This document shows positions 45,078 through 55,772 of a stretch of DNA of 64,000 nt, piece by piece (the stretch's first letter is position 1; every line of letters starts with the position of its first letter). Source of the stretch: Rhizoclosmatium globosum (Eukaryota; Chytridiomycota; Chytridiomycetes; Chytridiales; Chytriomycetaceae); contig MCGO01000021.1 in the NCBI GenBank assembly GCA_002104985.1, positions 496,001 through 560,000 of the forward strand, written 5' to 3'. The notes under the pieces were generated by a model. The model was given only the letters and a program-made list of their open reading frames with translations. It was not told where the DNA came from and ran no database searches. The translations under genes and the position numbers were made by a program.

Positions 45078-47501
45078 TCAATCAAGCACGATTGTATCAA
45101 CAACACTTCCATCCGCACGTACGCTCCTCTGCACATTTAGTTGTATCGGCGGTTCCACTGTATTCCTCCGCTTCGCAATAAGCCCATTCTCCTCATCACT
45201 ATCACATAACGAAATAACGTGTCCCAATTTCCTCTTTTCGCCTGTACCTGCACCTGCACCTGCTCCATCAACACGGACAGGTATTACATCGTTGTTTCGA
45301 TTCGTGTCATCGTCTAGATCCACAAGGACAGCAGCACTACCGCCACGCGTTATTGTACCAGAGCTGGAAGAGGAAGGTTGTTCAAAGGGTGTGTCTTCAC
45401 CGTTTGCTTTGACGATACACTTGTCTTCTTTTTCGTACTTGTGTAAAAGGCGAAGCATATCTGTATCAAGAACAAGATCGCCTTGTGCGATGGATTGTGC
45501 GCATACAGGACATTTCCACGTTTCTTTCTTTTCGTTGAACGCGAGGAAAGTCTGCATCGATTCTGTTAGATGGGCGTGATATGTGGCTCTGCTATAGTGT
45601 TTGAACAGAAATACTCACTTCAGCATCAAACACCTGTCGATGTTTGCAGTTCTTTCCTTTTGCAGGATGTTTGATGCGAACAAGCGAAAGCGGACAACTG
45701 AAATTCACAATCGAATTCCCAACTGCAATATCATCAGCCCCTGCTACTGAACTCGTGTCTTTCCATGGTTTTATAGTCCCATCCCGACACAACTTCAAAA
45801 CTCCCTTCAACAGCGCTCCCAAATCCCTCGGCCGCTTTTTGAACGCCTCCCATACCTCTACGTCGGTCTTGATTGCTTCCTTCTCTTTTGCTAGCACGCG
45901 GTCATACATTTTTGCAACAAGTTCGAGTGGGCCCAGGCGTTTATGCACGGCGAGGACAGACTGGATGCTTTGCAGGTACGCTTTCCCATTGACGGAGATG
46001 GAGAGCGTGACAGTTGGCTCTGTGTTGGAGGTGTACAGGCGTTGGAAGGATGAAATGTGGGAACGGAATGTTTGCGTGATATCAATTTTTTCAGTTGTCT
46101 GGAGAGAGTTGAAGGGTTTCAATGGATGTTGCTGTATTCAAAAAATAATAGAGATTTACTCAACTGGTGAGATCCAGCCAAGTGACGCGGATGTGGATGA
46201 TACGGAGAGGGATAATGTTGCAGGTGGAAGTGATCCTCCAGTTGCATGGAAATGCCAATACACAACAACGCCTTCTCGCACAGTTGGCGCGAGTGGAACT
46301 GAAAAGTCAAAAAGTTCTTGCATCATAATACGCGTCAAGGGAAAGTGTATTGTCACGGGAGCTGGTTTTTTGTTAAACAACGAGCCTGAGGTTGTGTGCT
46401 TCCTCCAGGTTGCGCGTAATTCCATTGATGATTTCAGTTTCTTCATCTTTTCGAGAATTGGTGCGAATAATACAGTTGTCGGATCAGGGGTTGGGACTGA
46501 GGGCGTTGATGGCTTTGTCGTTGTCGAGGCTGCTTGAGAACCAAGAGCACGGCTGAAAATCGAAAATTTTGAGGCTGCTGGCTGTGCAGCTGGTTGTGAA
46601 GAAGGGCGAGCTGTAGCGGAACTTGTCGTTGTAGAAGGTTTGGTAGTTTGAGGTATGGTAGTAGGTGCAGAAGTACGAGTTGCGGATAGTGGAACTGTTT
46701 GGGTCGAAGGTGCATCTTGGAGTCTTAATGTAGGAATTCCAGACGGTCTTGGTGGAATATGAGGTGCACGAGGTGCCGGTGGTGGAACAGTAGTAGGCTT
46801 CGGAGCCGCCAAAGCACTCAATGTCGCCATAGTAGAATTCAAGAAAGCCGTGAAACAGGGCTGTGAGCAAAATGTGTTTTTCGTGAGAGGACACTGCAAC
46901 TCCGAAATATGGAATCGTGAACATCCATGACATTTTTTAGGACCGGCGGTCGCTGGAGCAGTGGTAGAAGCAGTAGCAGTAACAGTAGAAGTCGAAGTAG
47001 GCTGAGTACGCGGGACCAATGACGGAGCAGGAACGACGGGATTTCGAGGGAATGTCAAAGTGGAAAGCAACTTTGAGACGTGTTTCTTTGCCTTTTCAAA
47101 CGCCTTTTCAGCGGCAGGAGACACGACCGGCAAGAAACCAGCACGGAACCTATTCGTACATACGTACGTGTAAGCAGCAGTATGTACCACGAGGAACAAG
47201 ACAACAAAGACCTGAATCGACCCCCGTAAAACTGGGCCTGAACAAACGAGCGCCAGGCATCCTTTGCCTCACCCGATCGGATGTACTCAGTTGGAACATT
47301 GTGCGTGGAAGCGGAAGCGGCAAAGCGGACATCGGCCCACTTTTTGATGTCTTTTAGTTGATCGAGACGAAAGGTGCCAATCTGGACTGGGTCGCTGAGG
47401 TACAGCGCAACACTCGACGGCGGCAGAGACACTCGTTCGCCGAGTTGGCGGATGTCCGAAACTGTTAACAAAATGGCGGCGCATTGGCCATCGGGGCTCA
47501 T
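45078..47501 (-). CDS. SP-RING (Siz/PIAS-type) protein 1
   Basis: Four exons from the ATG at 47501. Order: a conserved N-terminal domain of about 95 residues (LTVSDIRQLGERV, VQIGTFRLDQLKDI); a partial MYND-like finger (CHGCSRFHISELQC, FCSQPCF) lacking one Cys and the final His pair; a Thr/Ser/Pro linker; a beta-rich region with YWHFHATGGSLPPATL that may be PINIT-like; then the SP-RING, FSCPLSLVRIKHPAKG-x2-CKH and WKCPVC across the last intron. After it come SUMO-interaction-like motifs (VLVDLDDD, HVISLCDSDEE) and a tail ending VVDTIVLD. SP-RING proteins are E3 ligases that help Ubc9 transfer SUMO in the nucleus. Paralogous to the next two genes. Confidence 0.8.
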
Positions 47502-47557
47502 TGGCTGTGCTTTGGTTTGCTTTGTTTGTTTGTTTGTCCGATAATTAAACAACTTAA

Positions 47558-49595
47558 TCAATCCAGTACTAATGTCTCCACTATCTGGCCATTCTCTTCT
47601 ACTCGCACAAGTGTGGAGTACTCAACGCGTGGCTTCTTTCGTAGTCCTCCTTCCTCGCCCTCACTCTCTTCATCTTCACTATCGAGCAGCGACACTACTT
47701 GACTGATCCGCCTCTTACCACCTCTTTCAACAACCTGCTCGTCATCATCAAGAATCAACACAGTACCGACAGCTGGACCAGCCGTTGGCTTATGTTCTCC
47801 GTCCGTCTTCTCATCAACTGCCACATACTCTCCATTCGCTTTCAAAATACACCGATCCGCCCCCGAATACTTTTCCAATAACCGTAGCATCTTTAAATCA
47901 ATCGTCAGGTTCTATTCACGCGTTCACCTTTGTTTTAGGAAAACTCATTCAAGTTACAATAGTTATCGCTTTACCTTGGGTTCAATCATTCGTGAGCAAA
48001 CAATACACTTCCAAACATCTTTTTTGCGGTTGAATTCAAGGAACGTCTGTCAAACAAGGTCAGTCAATGTATTACATTTTTTTTAAACGAGTACCTCTGC
48101 ATCAAACGCCTGTTCATGCTCACATTTCCGTCCTTTGGCTGGATGTTTGATACGGGTCAATGAAAGTGGGCATTGGAACATGATTGTTGTGTCTCCCACG
48201 CTGATTCCATCGAGTGTATCGATTTGCTGTCTTCTTTTCGTGGGGACAGGCGGCAACTTTTGGGCTTTTGTTTGGAGAGCAGATAGGTCGCGTGGTGTTG
48301 AAGGGGCTATGGGGAGACCTCGGAGGATGGGTTCCTTGTACAGACACGTTTCGTTGAGAAGAGATTCATACAACTTGGCAACGCTTTCTGCTGGCGAGAG
48401 TTTTTGGTGGAGGAGTAATGCGGATGATGTGACGGACTTGGAATCGGAAGGAAGCGTTAGTTTGATGGTAAGAGGGGTATCTTGCGTAATGTGTTTCATA
48501 ATTGACTCTGCATGGGATTGAATACATGGAGTTATGTCCATTCTGGTGGTATTCTTGAAGAATTTGTTTTAGTATTGTCCATTACGAAATGTTGGCCCTT
48601 ACTTGCAGATAACCAACTGACTCTGTACGTGACCACAGATCCGGCGTTGAAAAAGTGAGTTGATACGCTCCCGCAGAAAGGCGCGTTCCAGCAGGACGGT
48701 TCAAATGCCAGATAATCATGATTTTAGGCAAGTTGGATCCTTCCTTAGAAACCATTGATTCGATTGTTTTACGCGATATAGTCGTAACAAGTGTAATTCC
48801 AGAGCCCGACGCCAAGAACGAAACGTCCGTGTTTGGATTGAGTGACTTGAGAATCACAGAAGCAAAGTGACTAATTTCGGGGTCTTTCGCATTCTCCTTT
48901 GTCATTGGCGAATTCACAGTCGAAGTGGAAGGCGTTGGACCCTGATCCAACGGAACTCGTTGATTGACACGCGTCGGATGGTCGAGGATGTCGTGTGTTA
49001 CGATACAGTCGTTTGAACACAGCGAAAGACGGCACGTTGGACAGGCCACACGCAGCAGCATTCTCCGTTTACACGATTGACACGTTTTAGTCTCGTTCTT
49101 GTGCGAGGCAGAGTTGTGTTTGTCGAGGCAGACGAGGGAGCACGCATTCAGAGAGCAGGACGGGACGGTGCATGCAATGGGCAGGAGCGCGGCGTCTGTC
49201 TCTCTGCATGTCTGGTTTGCGCAGTGGATGGTCGGTTTTGGGTGGTTCGGCGTGCGTGTTGGCGTTGGTGTTGGACGGGTTCGTTCGAGGGCTCTTGTTC
49301 TCATTGCGACCCTTTGATGCCTTTCTTTTAGCACCCACCAGAGCACACTAGTAACGGTTTAAAACACTCACAAACAACGATTGATCGCAAGCTCGAGTTC
49401 GGCCCTGTAACTTGGGAAACCGGTTTCTTCAGGGCAAAGGGGCTTCAGGAAGTAGTACAGCTCAGCAAGTTGCGGCTTTCGAAGCATCTTCAGTCGCATT
49501 CTTGACTCCATAATGCTCGTCACATTCGCTTCGGTGAGTCCCATGGACAATGCAAGCGTCTGAGTTTGCTGTCGGGTGAGAAGTATTGGATTCAT
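47558..49595 (-). CDS. SP-RING (Siz/PIAS-type) protein 2
   Basis: Start at 49595, head-to-tail with protein 1. A shorter divergent N-terminal domain (TRQQTQTLALSMGLTEANV) splices at about 49370/49319 into a zinc region with two MYND-like fingers; the second (CQSCKRR ... CPTC ... CSNDC ... HDILDH) has a full ligand set. A beta region (MIIWHLNRPAGTRLSAGAYQL) and RMDITPCIQSHAE precede the SP-RING: FQCPLSLTRIKHPAKG, CEH and WKCIVC. The acidic tail has VVSLLDSEDEESEGEE and ends IVETLVLD. Exons near 47900-48110 are very short. Likely a nuclear SUMO E3; the extra finger suggests a protein-binding role that protein 1 has lost. Confidence 0.78.
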
Positions 49596-49895
49596 TTGGG
49601 GATGAAAAACAAGTAAATAACAAGCAAGAAAATGTTGATTAACAACCATAAATAGCAGACTTAAAATTTCTTACGCGAAATTAGTATCTCACCTTGCATT
49701 TCATTTCTCTTTGCTAATTTTTGACGGCCACCAGTTGCTTGAAACTGGCTCAGCTCTTCTATAGACACCACAAACGGCTGCAAACTGCTTTATAACGCGT
49801 TCTGCGACAAAGTTTTAAGTGGTATGATTGCGTCAGTCTGTTATAGATCTAATAATTTTAAATGTATTATCACATAAGTCATTTTTTTCCACAAC

Positions 49896-49966
49896 GGACT
49901 GGTAGCTCAGTGGTAGAGCGTAGGACTGCAAATCCCGAGGCCGCGGGCTCAACCCCCGCCCGGTCC
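49896..49966 (+). tRNA. tRNA-Cys (GCA)
   Basis: 71-base cloverleaf identical in sequence to the copy at 28267 as far as I can read, anticodon GCA, followed by a T-run terminator (CCTTTT). Confidence 0.95.
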
Positions 49967-50101
49967 TTTTAGATGGAGGGCAGGAAGGTGGAAGGGAAGT
50001 TGAAGATGTGGGATTTTGACGGACAACACCGTCTATTTATTTTCTGCGATGTGTCGTCCAATCGCTGAAAGAAGGCAAGGTTCACACAGGAAAGTCTCGA
50101 T

Positions 50102-50116
50102 CGTGCCGGTGCTACG
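50102..50116 (+). repeat. Remnant of initiator tRNA-Met 3' end
   Basis: CGTGCCGGTGCTACG equals the last part (T-arm to acceptor) of tRNA-iMet at 27532 plus flank; the rest of the tRNA is gone. The following 110 bases up to the tRNA-Cys at 50227 align with 27604-27720, showing a duplicated iMet-Cys segment. The rest of 49967-50226 shows no gene. Confidence 0.6.
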
Positions 50117-50226
50117 CTGCCTTTATGACAAACAGGGCCACGTTACAGAAAATTGGCGGTGTGGCACTGTTTGTCAAAAAACCCTCCAACTCCCCTACTC
50201 CTTCCTCTCCCGCCCTCCGCTCAAAA

Positions 50227-50297
50227 GGACCGGGCGGGGGTTGAGCCCGCGGCCTCGGGATTTGCAGTCCTACGCTCTACCACTGAGCTACCAGTCC
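50227..50297 (-). tRNA. tRNA-Cys (GCA)
   Basis: Fourth tRNA-Cys copy, same 71-base cloverleaf, inverted relative to the copy at 49896 with about 260 bases between. Confidence 0.95.
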
Positions 50298-50864
50298 TTG
50301 GTACAGTGTAGTGATTAAGTGTAATTGAATCGTTTTAATTGCAAATCGTCCTGATCAACAAGGAGCTATGCATCCAGTACGCGATCCAAATTCTGTGCAA
50401 GATGTGTTTATTGCATGGTTGTTTTAACTCAGCTTGTTTGTTGTTTCCTTTCTATCCATGCTAAAGGATTTGTTGTTCCAATCATAACAGAAACGAAATG
50501 ATCGAGTCTTCTTCCAAGTGAATCAATCGAGTATAACGCTTTCACACATATCAACCCCGACATTCTTTAGATTTTGTGAATAAGATTTCGTTGAATTGAC
50601 GCCAATCTTCAAAGTTTGCAAAACCAGTCATTCCTTCATCCCATCCAATCATTTCTTTGATTTTATGTAAGTAAAATCATTTGCATTCGATCTATGCTAA
50701 GTGTGCGTTTTGTGTGTCATTTGTTACAACAGCTTCGTCTTGCGTTTCTGTTCACATTGTGGAAATCTTCAAAGCGTTTCTTCAAGGAACACGATTCCTT
50801 TTCTTGCGTTTCTTCGGGAAAACGTTACCAAAAATAACCTTCTTAGAATTCAAACAAGAAAAAA
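50298..50864. other. Intergenic, no gene seen
   Basis: AT-rich sequence between tRNA-Cys and the GC-rich inverted repeat. No convincing ORF. Confidence 0.4.
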
Positions 50865-50916
50865 CCAAGGCGGCTCCCCGGGAGCCCGTGGCTCCCCCCA
50901 CTCATTTTGAGTCATA
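50865..50916 (+). repeat. GC-rich inverted repeat, left arm
   Basis: About 50 bases starting CCAAGGCGGCTCCCCGGGAG and ending near GAGTCATA. Its reverse complement recurs almost unchanged at 51469-51530. The local GGCTCC/GGAGCC parts are themselves palindromic. It stands out as GC-rich in an AT-rich intergenic stretch. Confidence 0.8.
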
Positions 50917-51427
50917 ATAAAATGTGTGAGTCATAAGTTTTGTATCTTTTTGTGGAAGTGAGAGATCATGGAGATGAACATACATATTTTCGGACACTGG
51001 TAGCAAATAGCGCAATAGCCAACAATCAGACGCTTTTCCCTTTCAGCGAGTCTTCAGCACCTCCAAAGAGAATTTTGGAAGAAACAGTGTTCATATTGTC
51101 AAGGAGGTTTGTGTGAGTCTTGAGTTTCCAACTGCTGTTAAACACTGTGGTTAAACTAGTCGAAAGTCGAAGAAAATAAGGCAAAATGAGAGCGACTCCC
51201 TCTCTGCTGAAAGAAACAAAGAAGCGAGCGATTTAATGCGGAAAATGCGAAAACAGGTCACAATCAGGCAACCTGTACAGTTTAGTTTCGTACATTCAAG
51301 TTATTGGACAAATAAAGTTCGCTACTGAGGGTATTTATTCAAGTTATGGGATGGAGCTATGGAAATGTTGATGGTATATAGTGGGGAGTCGGCGGGGGGA
51401 GCCGACTTGGAAAATGTCTCTCAGATA

Positions 51428-51530
51428 CCAAGGCGGCTCCCGGGGAGCCCAAACTTCTTTGGCTCCCCATGAGTCACAATGAGTGGGGGGGAGCCACGGG
51501 CTCCCGGGGAGCCGCCTTGGAACTTCCTTC
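51428..51530. repeat. GC-rich palindromic element, right arm
   Basis: A 22-base block starting CCAAGGCGGCTCCC at 51428 pairs perfectly with GGGAGCCGCCTTGG at the other end (to 51530), giving a hairpin of about 100 bases. The right half is the inverted copy of the arm at 50865. A third related GGGGGGAGCCGACTTGG lies at 51395-51412. The rest of 50917-51737 has no gene that I can support. Confidence 0.8.
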
Positions 51531-51737
51531 AAACAATCATTCTTTAAAAAATATTCGCGATATTGGGCAGCACTTTCAGAGTCTTTTGATGATATAGGGC
51601 TACTGACAAGATTGCTCAACATCAAAGTGGCCTTTTGAGCCACAAGTTGGGTTGGATGTTTGAGCCACAAGTTTGGCTTTTGAGACAAGGAATCTTTCGG
51701 GTTTCGGCATAAGACACTTCAACTTTCAGAGATAGAG

Positions 51738-52181
51738 ATGAATTTTATTCATTTTAACAGTTGGCTTGAGCTCAACTCTTTACCAAATGAAATAATGCCG
51801 CCAATTCGCAATCATTCCAACAATCCTGCAGGATGCTTGGCCAGTCAGTTAACATTGAATGACTTGCAGCAAATTGCCAAGCTTACTGGAAGGACAGTAG
51901 CAGATGTTCGTTGGTATTTGAGCGGACCAGTGAGCATTCCCCAAGTACGGATAGACGATTTGCAAACCGTCTGCAGCTACTTTCGAGAGCACTTCGCCGA
52001 CCAATTAAATTCTATATCAGCGGCAAAGGGAAAGCGACTATCCAAAGGACAATGGGTATGTTTACTACGAGCCATGTTGTTTGGATGCTTGTATCGATAT
52101 CCCGGAGGTATGGATCGCGAAGCCAGTGTTGAAACGCACGCAGCAGTAGGGGAAGCATGTCGCCACATTGATACTCTATAG
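51738..52181 (+). CDS. Orphan copy of the SP-RING family N-terminal domain
   Basis: 147 codons (or 128 from the ATG at 51795). LTLNDLQQIAKLTGRTVADVRWYLSG, read in pieces, matches the N-terminal domain of SP-RING proteins 1 and 3 (same spacing of Leu/Val positions, then PVSIPQVRIDDLQTV, then a CLLRAMLFGCLYRYP end). No zinc finger or SP-RING follows before the stop at 52181. Either a stand-alone single-domain protein or the truncated start of a fourth paralogue; the reading frame is undamaged. Confidence 0.55.
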   Translation: MNFIHFNSWLELNSLPNEIMPPIRNHSNNPAGCLASQLTLNDLQQIAKLTGRTVADVRWYLSGPVSIPQVRIDDLQTVCSYFREHFADQLNSISAAKGKRLSKGQWVCLLRAMLFGCLYRYPGGMDREASVETHAAVGEACRHIDTL

Positions 52182-52252
52182 TACCAGATAGTACCTGTTC
52201 AGTGTTATAATAAGGAACAAACAAATACCAAATAACAAATCATTTCCATCCG

Positions 52253-54710
52253 ATGAGTCGGTGTGCAGCATCGCAACTAACCTCGTCTGATCTGAGCCAT
52301 CTGTCGCTGCGCCTTGGCCGGTCCTTCAACGACGTGCGGCACTTTCTGTCGCCGCAGCGGCTGTACCAGTTGCGTATTTCAGATCTTCGAACAATCAAGG
52401 CGGTGCTCGAGAACAAGATCGGCGTTGACGACCGCGACTCGTTCGGCATGCCACGTGCGCATCTGTCGTCATCGGCGGCGAAGTCCGTTGTTGTGTGTTA
52501 TGTTCAGGCGATGTTGTATGGGCCGCTGTACAAGTAGGTGTTTGCTGGTTGTTGGGAGTACTCATTCAAACTATCATTCAATCAAAGATATCCGTCGGGG
52601 CCTGTCCATCCCGCGGGTCCAAGTGCAACGGCTGCGGTCCAGGCCGCCACCCGTCACATCAGTCTGCTCACTCCAACGCCCCAACCACCGCCCGTCGCTG
52701 CAAAGACTCCCATGGGCCCTTGTCCATCTTGTTTTAAACACTTAAAACTACCTCAGAAGTGTGCATCATGTCCCACTAGAGCCTGCTCGGCTCAGTGCAT
52801 CATTTCTCATGCCAGGAACGCCCATCCACCTCCAGCACCTCCCATATCTGCTCCTGAAGTTTCAGACACGCTCCTTCCTCCTTTCATTGCATCAATCAAT
52901 AACGCACATGCTTCAACAACGGCGTTTTTAGCACTCCTCAAAACTTCAACAACTCCTCAAGCTTCCATCAACAATACCATCCCGCCACCTCATCATATCG
53001 CTTTCGATTTGTCATTAGAAACAATGGATATGCTTATGGAAAAGGCTGGAAACACGTTTGGGATGCGCAATGGGGTCAGTATGGTTTGGTACTTTCATCC
53101 AACTGGAGGATCACTGCCCTACGCTACATGCCGTCTTTTAATTGAAGGAGTCACCACTCCCGGATACCCCATTCCACTAATTCAGTCACTGTCACCTGTA
53201 AGCCAGATTCTTGGTCGACACAACCCAACACATCTTAACCATGACAACTTCTTAAACAAAGGGACTCACGAAAATCGATGTAACGCCATCGTTGAAACCA
53301 TTGCTTCCTGCTCTGTTTCGAGAATATGAAGCACGAAAATGTCCGAAAGTTACTCTCTCAATCACATTCAATTCAACTGTCCACCTCACGTCAATACAAA
53401 CAATTGTTGCTGTTCAGCGGCGACTATTACCCTCCGAGTCTGTCGGGAAAATGTATATCGCGTTGATTGAGAATCGGCGAGGGAAACCTCTTGAAGACGA
53501 TGAATTATTCGGAAAGGCTGAAACGAACTCGAGCATTCCAGAGCCATCAAATAATGTCGATACAGAATCGAAAAATGTTGCTGAGTCGAATGTTCATGTG
53601 TCGGCCAAAGATACCATTGACAAAATATCACAAACCACTGATGAATCGAATATGCAAGCGAGTTCAGAAGCGCACGACAACAAAATCAGTTCAGAATCAT
53701 CAAATAATACCTCAAATGTTCAAGAATCAGCTAACAATACCGCCAATACATTGCCTTCACTGCCACTTCCTTCTCTAACCCTTTCTTCTCAATCCCTACC
53801 GCCACAAACTCTTCCATCTCTCCCACTGCCGTCACAAGAAAAACCTGCCCCGTCTCTTCCGACTTTAAGTCCTCCTTCACCATCACTTCCACCTCCACCA
53901 CCCCCTTCCTCAATGTCATCTACTTTATCCACACCAAATCTTCAAAAACAAAACCTTCCCTCATCAGATTCACCTCCCCTCAAAGGACTTTCAACAGCCC
54001 CCAAAACGCCATACGACCTCCTCACCCTCCAAACCCTCCTCCTCACCCTCCCAGACCCAACAACCAAACCACCCACACACCCACTCCCCACACAAACAGA
54101 CGACCTAACAATCCTCGACTCAACCGTCCCCTTCACATGCCCACTCTCCCTCGTCCGCATCCAACACCCTACAAAAGGCCCTCACTGCACACACAAACAG
54201 ACCTTTGACGCACAAGTCTTCCTCGCATTCAACGAGCGCAAAGACCCGAGCACGTGGAAATGCCCTGTTTGTAGTAAAGCGATTGTTGGGGGTGCTACCG
54301 GGCTTGTCATTGATGTGTCCATGTGTCGGTTGTTGAGGAAGTATCCGGGTGTGGATCGGTGTATTGTGCATCCAGATGGAAGGGACGAGGCGGTTAGTTG
54401 TGGTGAGAGTGTGGGCGGTGGGAGTAAACGGGAGGAGGAGGGGGTTGTTGTTGTGGGAGATGGTGGTGGTGGTAGTAGTGGAAGGAAGGAGAAGGGGAAA
54501 AGAGGGGTTGAGGAGGTGATTGTGATTGATAGTGATGATTCGGAGGGTGGGAGTGATGAAGAAGATGCGGAGCCATTGGCAAAGAGGCTGAGAGTTCCTG
54601 TTACGGGAGGGCCTTTGGGAACGATTGTTGCTACTCCAAAAGTTGTGTATGAGACGGTGACGAGTGTGGGAGAAGGGGGAAAGATTGTGGAGACTATTGT
54701 GATTGATTGA
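52253..54710 (+). CDS. SP-RING (Siz/PIAS-type) protein 3
   Basis: Exons 52253-52533, 52588-53197 and 53262-54710 (779 residues), all joins in frame. Order: N-terminal domain (LTSSDLSHLSLRLGRS, LYQLRISDLRTI); a complete MYND-like finger (CPSC ... CASC ... CSAQC ... HARNAH); a beta region with VWYFHPTGGSLPYATC; a helical/PINIT-like segment (TKIDVTPSLKPLLPAL, TLSITFNSTVHL); a long Asn/Ser then Pro/Leu-rich linker; the SP-RING FTCPLSLVRIQHPTKG, CTH and WKCPVC in one exon; an acidic SUMO-interaction-like motif (EVIVIDSDDSEGG); and the tail IVETIVID. On the opposite strand to paralogues 1 and 2. Probable nuclear SUMO E3 ligase. Confidence 0.8.
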
Positions 54711-55062
54711 TGCCAGTTGTGGTTTTTATACTTGTGTCTGAATCTTAGCCTGCGCATTTATTGAATAGTTCGTTGTTGTAGTCTTATATACTGATGTCTG
54801 GCATGTCGTCTAACGCCGAGTAAAGGGCAGTTTTTGCGAACTTCTTTGTCTCCGACTATGGTTGGAGATGCATCGGCTGAAAAATACCGAAATTGGAGAT
54901 TTGGTAAAAGTTTTGGCCGAGAACCGCTCGAATTCCCGAGAATCGACATGGAGATTGTGTCTGATAGGCGACTTTTGATGCCGATGCGTCCCAATTTGGT
55001 TAAAAGGAGCGGCTGGTCAAACTTGCTGACACTCAAACACAACTCAATTATACAACACCACA
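54711..55062. other. Intergenic, no gene seen
   Basis: 3' flank of SP-RING 3 and 5' region of the small Zn2Cys6 gene. No TATA box or further ORF stands out. Confidence 0.45.
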
Positions 55063-55677
55063 ATGCCAGCCCGTCTCACAGCCTGTCAACAATGTCGATC
55101 TCATCGCAAACGATGCCGTCCAAGTCCTAATGGATGCGAGCGATGTCTTCGACTTGGAACCCCACATCTATGTGACATGCAACGTGTGAATCAACGAAAA
55201 CAATGGATTGATCTACGATGTCGACCACATCAAAAACAGAAGCTGCAGCGTCACACTCAAAAAGCCCAACAACAGCAAGAACAGCCAACCCAACATTCGC
55301 CTCAACAGTTTTCACCATTATGTGCTTTGGATCAAATTATGAATGCGGCGGAGACCTCTATGGCTGATTGGGAGACAAATAGTGGGTGGAATGTTGAGTA
55401 CCTTCAACAACCATCACATACACGGTCGCAATCACAGCCTGCATCATATAGCTCATATACGTGGCCAAACAGTTTGAAAAGTCATGAATCGTTTGAGTGT
55501 CTCTCGAATCCAAGTCCTGCTGGTCAACACTCAATGTCACCAGAAACGTGTGGATTACCATCTTCTCCAACTTTTCCAGATTACTCTGCATGGAATCCTC
55601 CCTTAGCCAATCTATCTCTATCAAGCTCAGAGCAGGATATAATATTCTCAAACGTTGAGTATGAAAACATACTGTAA
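55063..55677 (+). CDS. Short Zn2Cys6 zinc-cluster protein
   Basis: 204 residues, intronless. The binuclear cluster is right at the N terminus: ACQQCRSHRKRCRPSPNGC then CERCLRLGTPHLC, a slightly compact C-x2-C-x6-C-x5-C-x2-C-x8-C arrangement. A Gln-rich stretch and a Ser-rich low-complexity region follow. There is no middle-homology domain, unlike the regulator at 38807-40785, and the length is short for the class. Likely a nuclear DNA-binding protein with an activation-type disordered tail. Confidence 0.85.
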   Translation: MPARLTACQQCRSHRKRCRPSPNGCERCLRLGTPHLCDMQRVNQRKQWIDLRCRPHQKQKLQRHTQKAQQQQEQPTQHSPQQFSPLCALDQIMNAAETSMADWETNSGWNVEYLQQPSHTRSQSQPASYSSYTWPNSLKSHESFECLSNPSPAGQHSMSPETCGLPSSPTFPDYSAWNPPLANLSLSSSEQDIIFSNVEYENIL

Positions 55678-55772
55678 TAAAAAACCAATCCATATGTATT
55701 GCATTTAAGTTGCTGAGTGTTGGATTACGAATCACGATACAAATCACTGAATACTTGTTTGCAAACAAAACA

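Noticed and set aside
45644..46537. 297-codon plus-strand ORF over SP-RING protein 1
   Set aside because: Opposite-strand shadow crossing an exon-intron boundary of a gene with clear domain evidence.
54182..54757. 191-codon minus-strand ORF over the end of SP-RING protein 3
   Set aside because: Ser/Pro-rich translation of the acidic/Gly-rich coding strand; the plus strand carries the SP-RING.
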